DNA of 64,000 nt from Flavobacteriales bacterium UBA952 (GTDB lineage Bacteria > Bacteroidota > Bacteroidia > Flavobacteriales_D > Crocinitomicaceae): positions 372,001 to 436,000 of the forward strand of contig DBCS01000004.1 in NCBI GenBank assembly GCA_002293185.1. Direction: 5' to 3'. Shown piece by piece: positions 63,509 to 64,000 of the stretch. The notes below the pieces were generated by a model. It made no database searches, was not told the origin of the DNA, and saw nothing but the letters and a program-made list of their open reading frames with translations. Made by a program: the position numbers and the translations under genes. The first letter of the stretch is position 1. Each line of letters starts with the position of its first letter.

Positions 63509-63769
63509 TTATTTCAACATGTCGCCAACATAAGGTAGGATCGCTAGGTGGCGAGCGCGCTTAATGGCTTTGTTGACACGTTTTTGATACTTTTGGGAAG
63601 TACCGGTGATGCGACGCGGTAAAATTTTACCTTGTTCGTTTACCAATTTCAATAAGAAACCAGCGTCTTTGTAGTCGATGAATTTAATACCACTCTTTTT
63701 GAAGCGGCAGTATTTCTCCTTTTTAATATCGATGTTAATCGGAGTTAGGTAACGGATATCGTTTGACAT
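63509..63769 (-). CDS. rpsR: 30S ribosomal protein S18
   Basis: 86 residues. [54 protein letters not shown] and [14 protein letters not shown] are diagnostic (given in parts). S18 binds S6 on the small-subunit platform. The middle gene of the operon, 30 bases from rplI and 31 from rpsF. Confidence 0.97.
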   Translation of the reverse strand: MSNDIRYLTPINIDIKKEKYCRFKKSGIKFIDYKDAGFLLKLVNEQGKILPRRITGTSQKYQKRVNKAIKRARHLAILPYVGDMLK

Positions 63770-63800
63770 GTCTCGTTGTTTTTAATGGGTTTGACAATAA

Positions 63801-64000
63801 TTAGGCAGTTGCTCCAGCTTTTGCGCGGCGCTTGTCAGCGTAAGCAAGGTGATCGACATCCATTTTTACAGTTAGGAATCGGAGAACACGCTCATCGCGC
63901 TTCATCATCAGTTCGTAATCTGCAACAACGTTGCCTTCAGCTTCAAATTCAACGAGGAAATAAAATCCGGTTGATTTTTTCTGGATTGGGTAGGCCAACT
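63801..64000 (-). CDS. rpsF: 30S ribosomal protein S6 (5' end outside window)
   Basis: Only about 66 C-terminal codons are present; the frame is open to the right edge. [39 protein letters not shown] and a short basic, Ala-rich tail match S6. The TTG at 63998 is an internal leucine codon and not a start. First gene of the rpsF-rpsR-rplI operon. Confidence 0.95.
   Translation of the reverse strand, partial: LAYPIQKKSTGFYFLVEFEAEGNVVADYELMMKRDERVLRFLTVKMDVDHLAYADKRRAKAGATA

Overview
The window looks like an ordinary stretch of chromosome from a member of the Bacteroidota, most likely a Flavobacteriales-type organism. Four things support this. Secreted proteins end in type IX secretion (T9SS) sorting domains: three of type B (gliding-motility type) and one of type A. 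Intergenic regions carry the Bacteroidota -7 promoter box TAnnTTTG, often followed by CACCC. Outer-membrane receptors have the Bacteroidota carboxypeptidase-regulatory leader domain. Several gene neighbourhoods are typical of the phylum (parA-parB-DUF5683-dapB-lepB-wbqC; guaB-ppiC-surA-moxR; rpsF-rpsR-rplI). The order-level placement is inference. I see no phage, insertion sequence, plasmid gene, CRISPR array or rRNA. There is one tRNA. No gene-free stretch exceeds about 170 bases.

Layout. 1-9 kb: the 3' end of a large T9SS adhesin with SprB repeats, a nucleotide-sugar dehydratase of the CapD/WbpM type, a MORN-repeat protein preceded by a truncated thioesterase remnant, a TauE-like permease divergent from threonine aldolase, and a PorE-like TPR/propeller/OmpA protein. 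8.7-17.3 kb: rplS, an FHA protein, the parA-parB-DUF5683-dapB-lepB-wbqC run, two uncharacterised envelope proteins and shikimate kinase. 17.4-28.1 kb: tRNA-Lys, then a long leftward series of two T9SS cargo proteins, a GH13 enzyme, a GH92 alpha-mannosidase, a sugar isomerase-like TIM barrel and a PhyH dioxygenase, with an AraC regulator divergent at its head. 28.1-36.9 kb: a pirin with a Tat-like leader, prfC, ndk, a TonB-dependent receptor, a glutamine amidotransferase divergent from ridA, and a glycosyltransferase fused to a degenerate sugar transferase. 36.9-45.1 kb: an E2 acyltransferase, an exonuclease, an FAH-family protein, a T9SS FG-GAP protein, a WD40 protein, a ComA-like phosphosulfolactate synthase and a TPR protein. 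45.1-48 kb: a candidate metal-uptake set (His/Cys-rich peptide, ZnuD-like receptor, Cys-rich lipoprotein). 48-64 kb: moxR, two parvulin chaperones, guaB, L-2-hydroxyglutarate oxidase divergent from mtaB, queD, folE, a Bax-inhibitor protein, an unlisted 32-residue membrane peptide, a GH3 ligase-like protein, a deoxynucleoside kinase, hldD, and the rpsF-rpsR-rplI operon running off the right edge.

How the genes work together. Most are housekeeping: chromosome segregation, lysine, aromatic amino acid, folate and purine synthesis, translation, and outer-membrane protein folding. The accessory content is envelope-facing: T9SS cargo, two TonB receptors, the AraC-headed glycan-processing set and the candidate metal set. 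The most distinctive signals are at small scale. They are divergent gene pairs whose -7 boxes face each other across 0-1 bases, six genes whose -7 box lies only 3-5 bases before the start codon (predicted leaderless), an FNR-like box placed about -41.5 from a predicted start site, a 47-bp structured palindrome captured into a GH13 reading frame, and a deletion scar joining a thioesterase start to a MORN gene.
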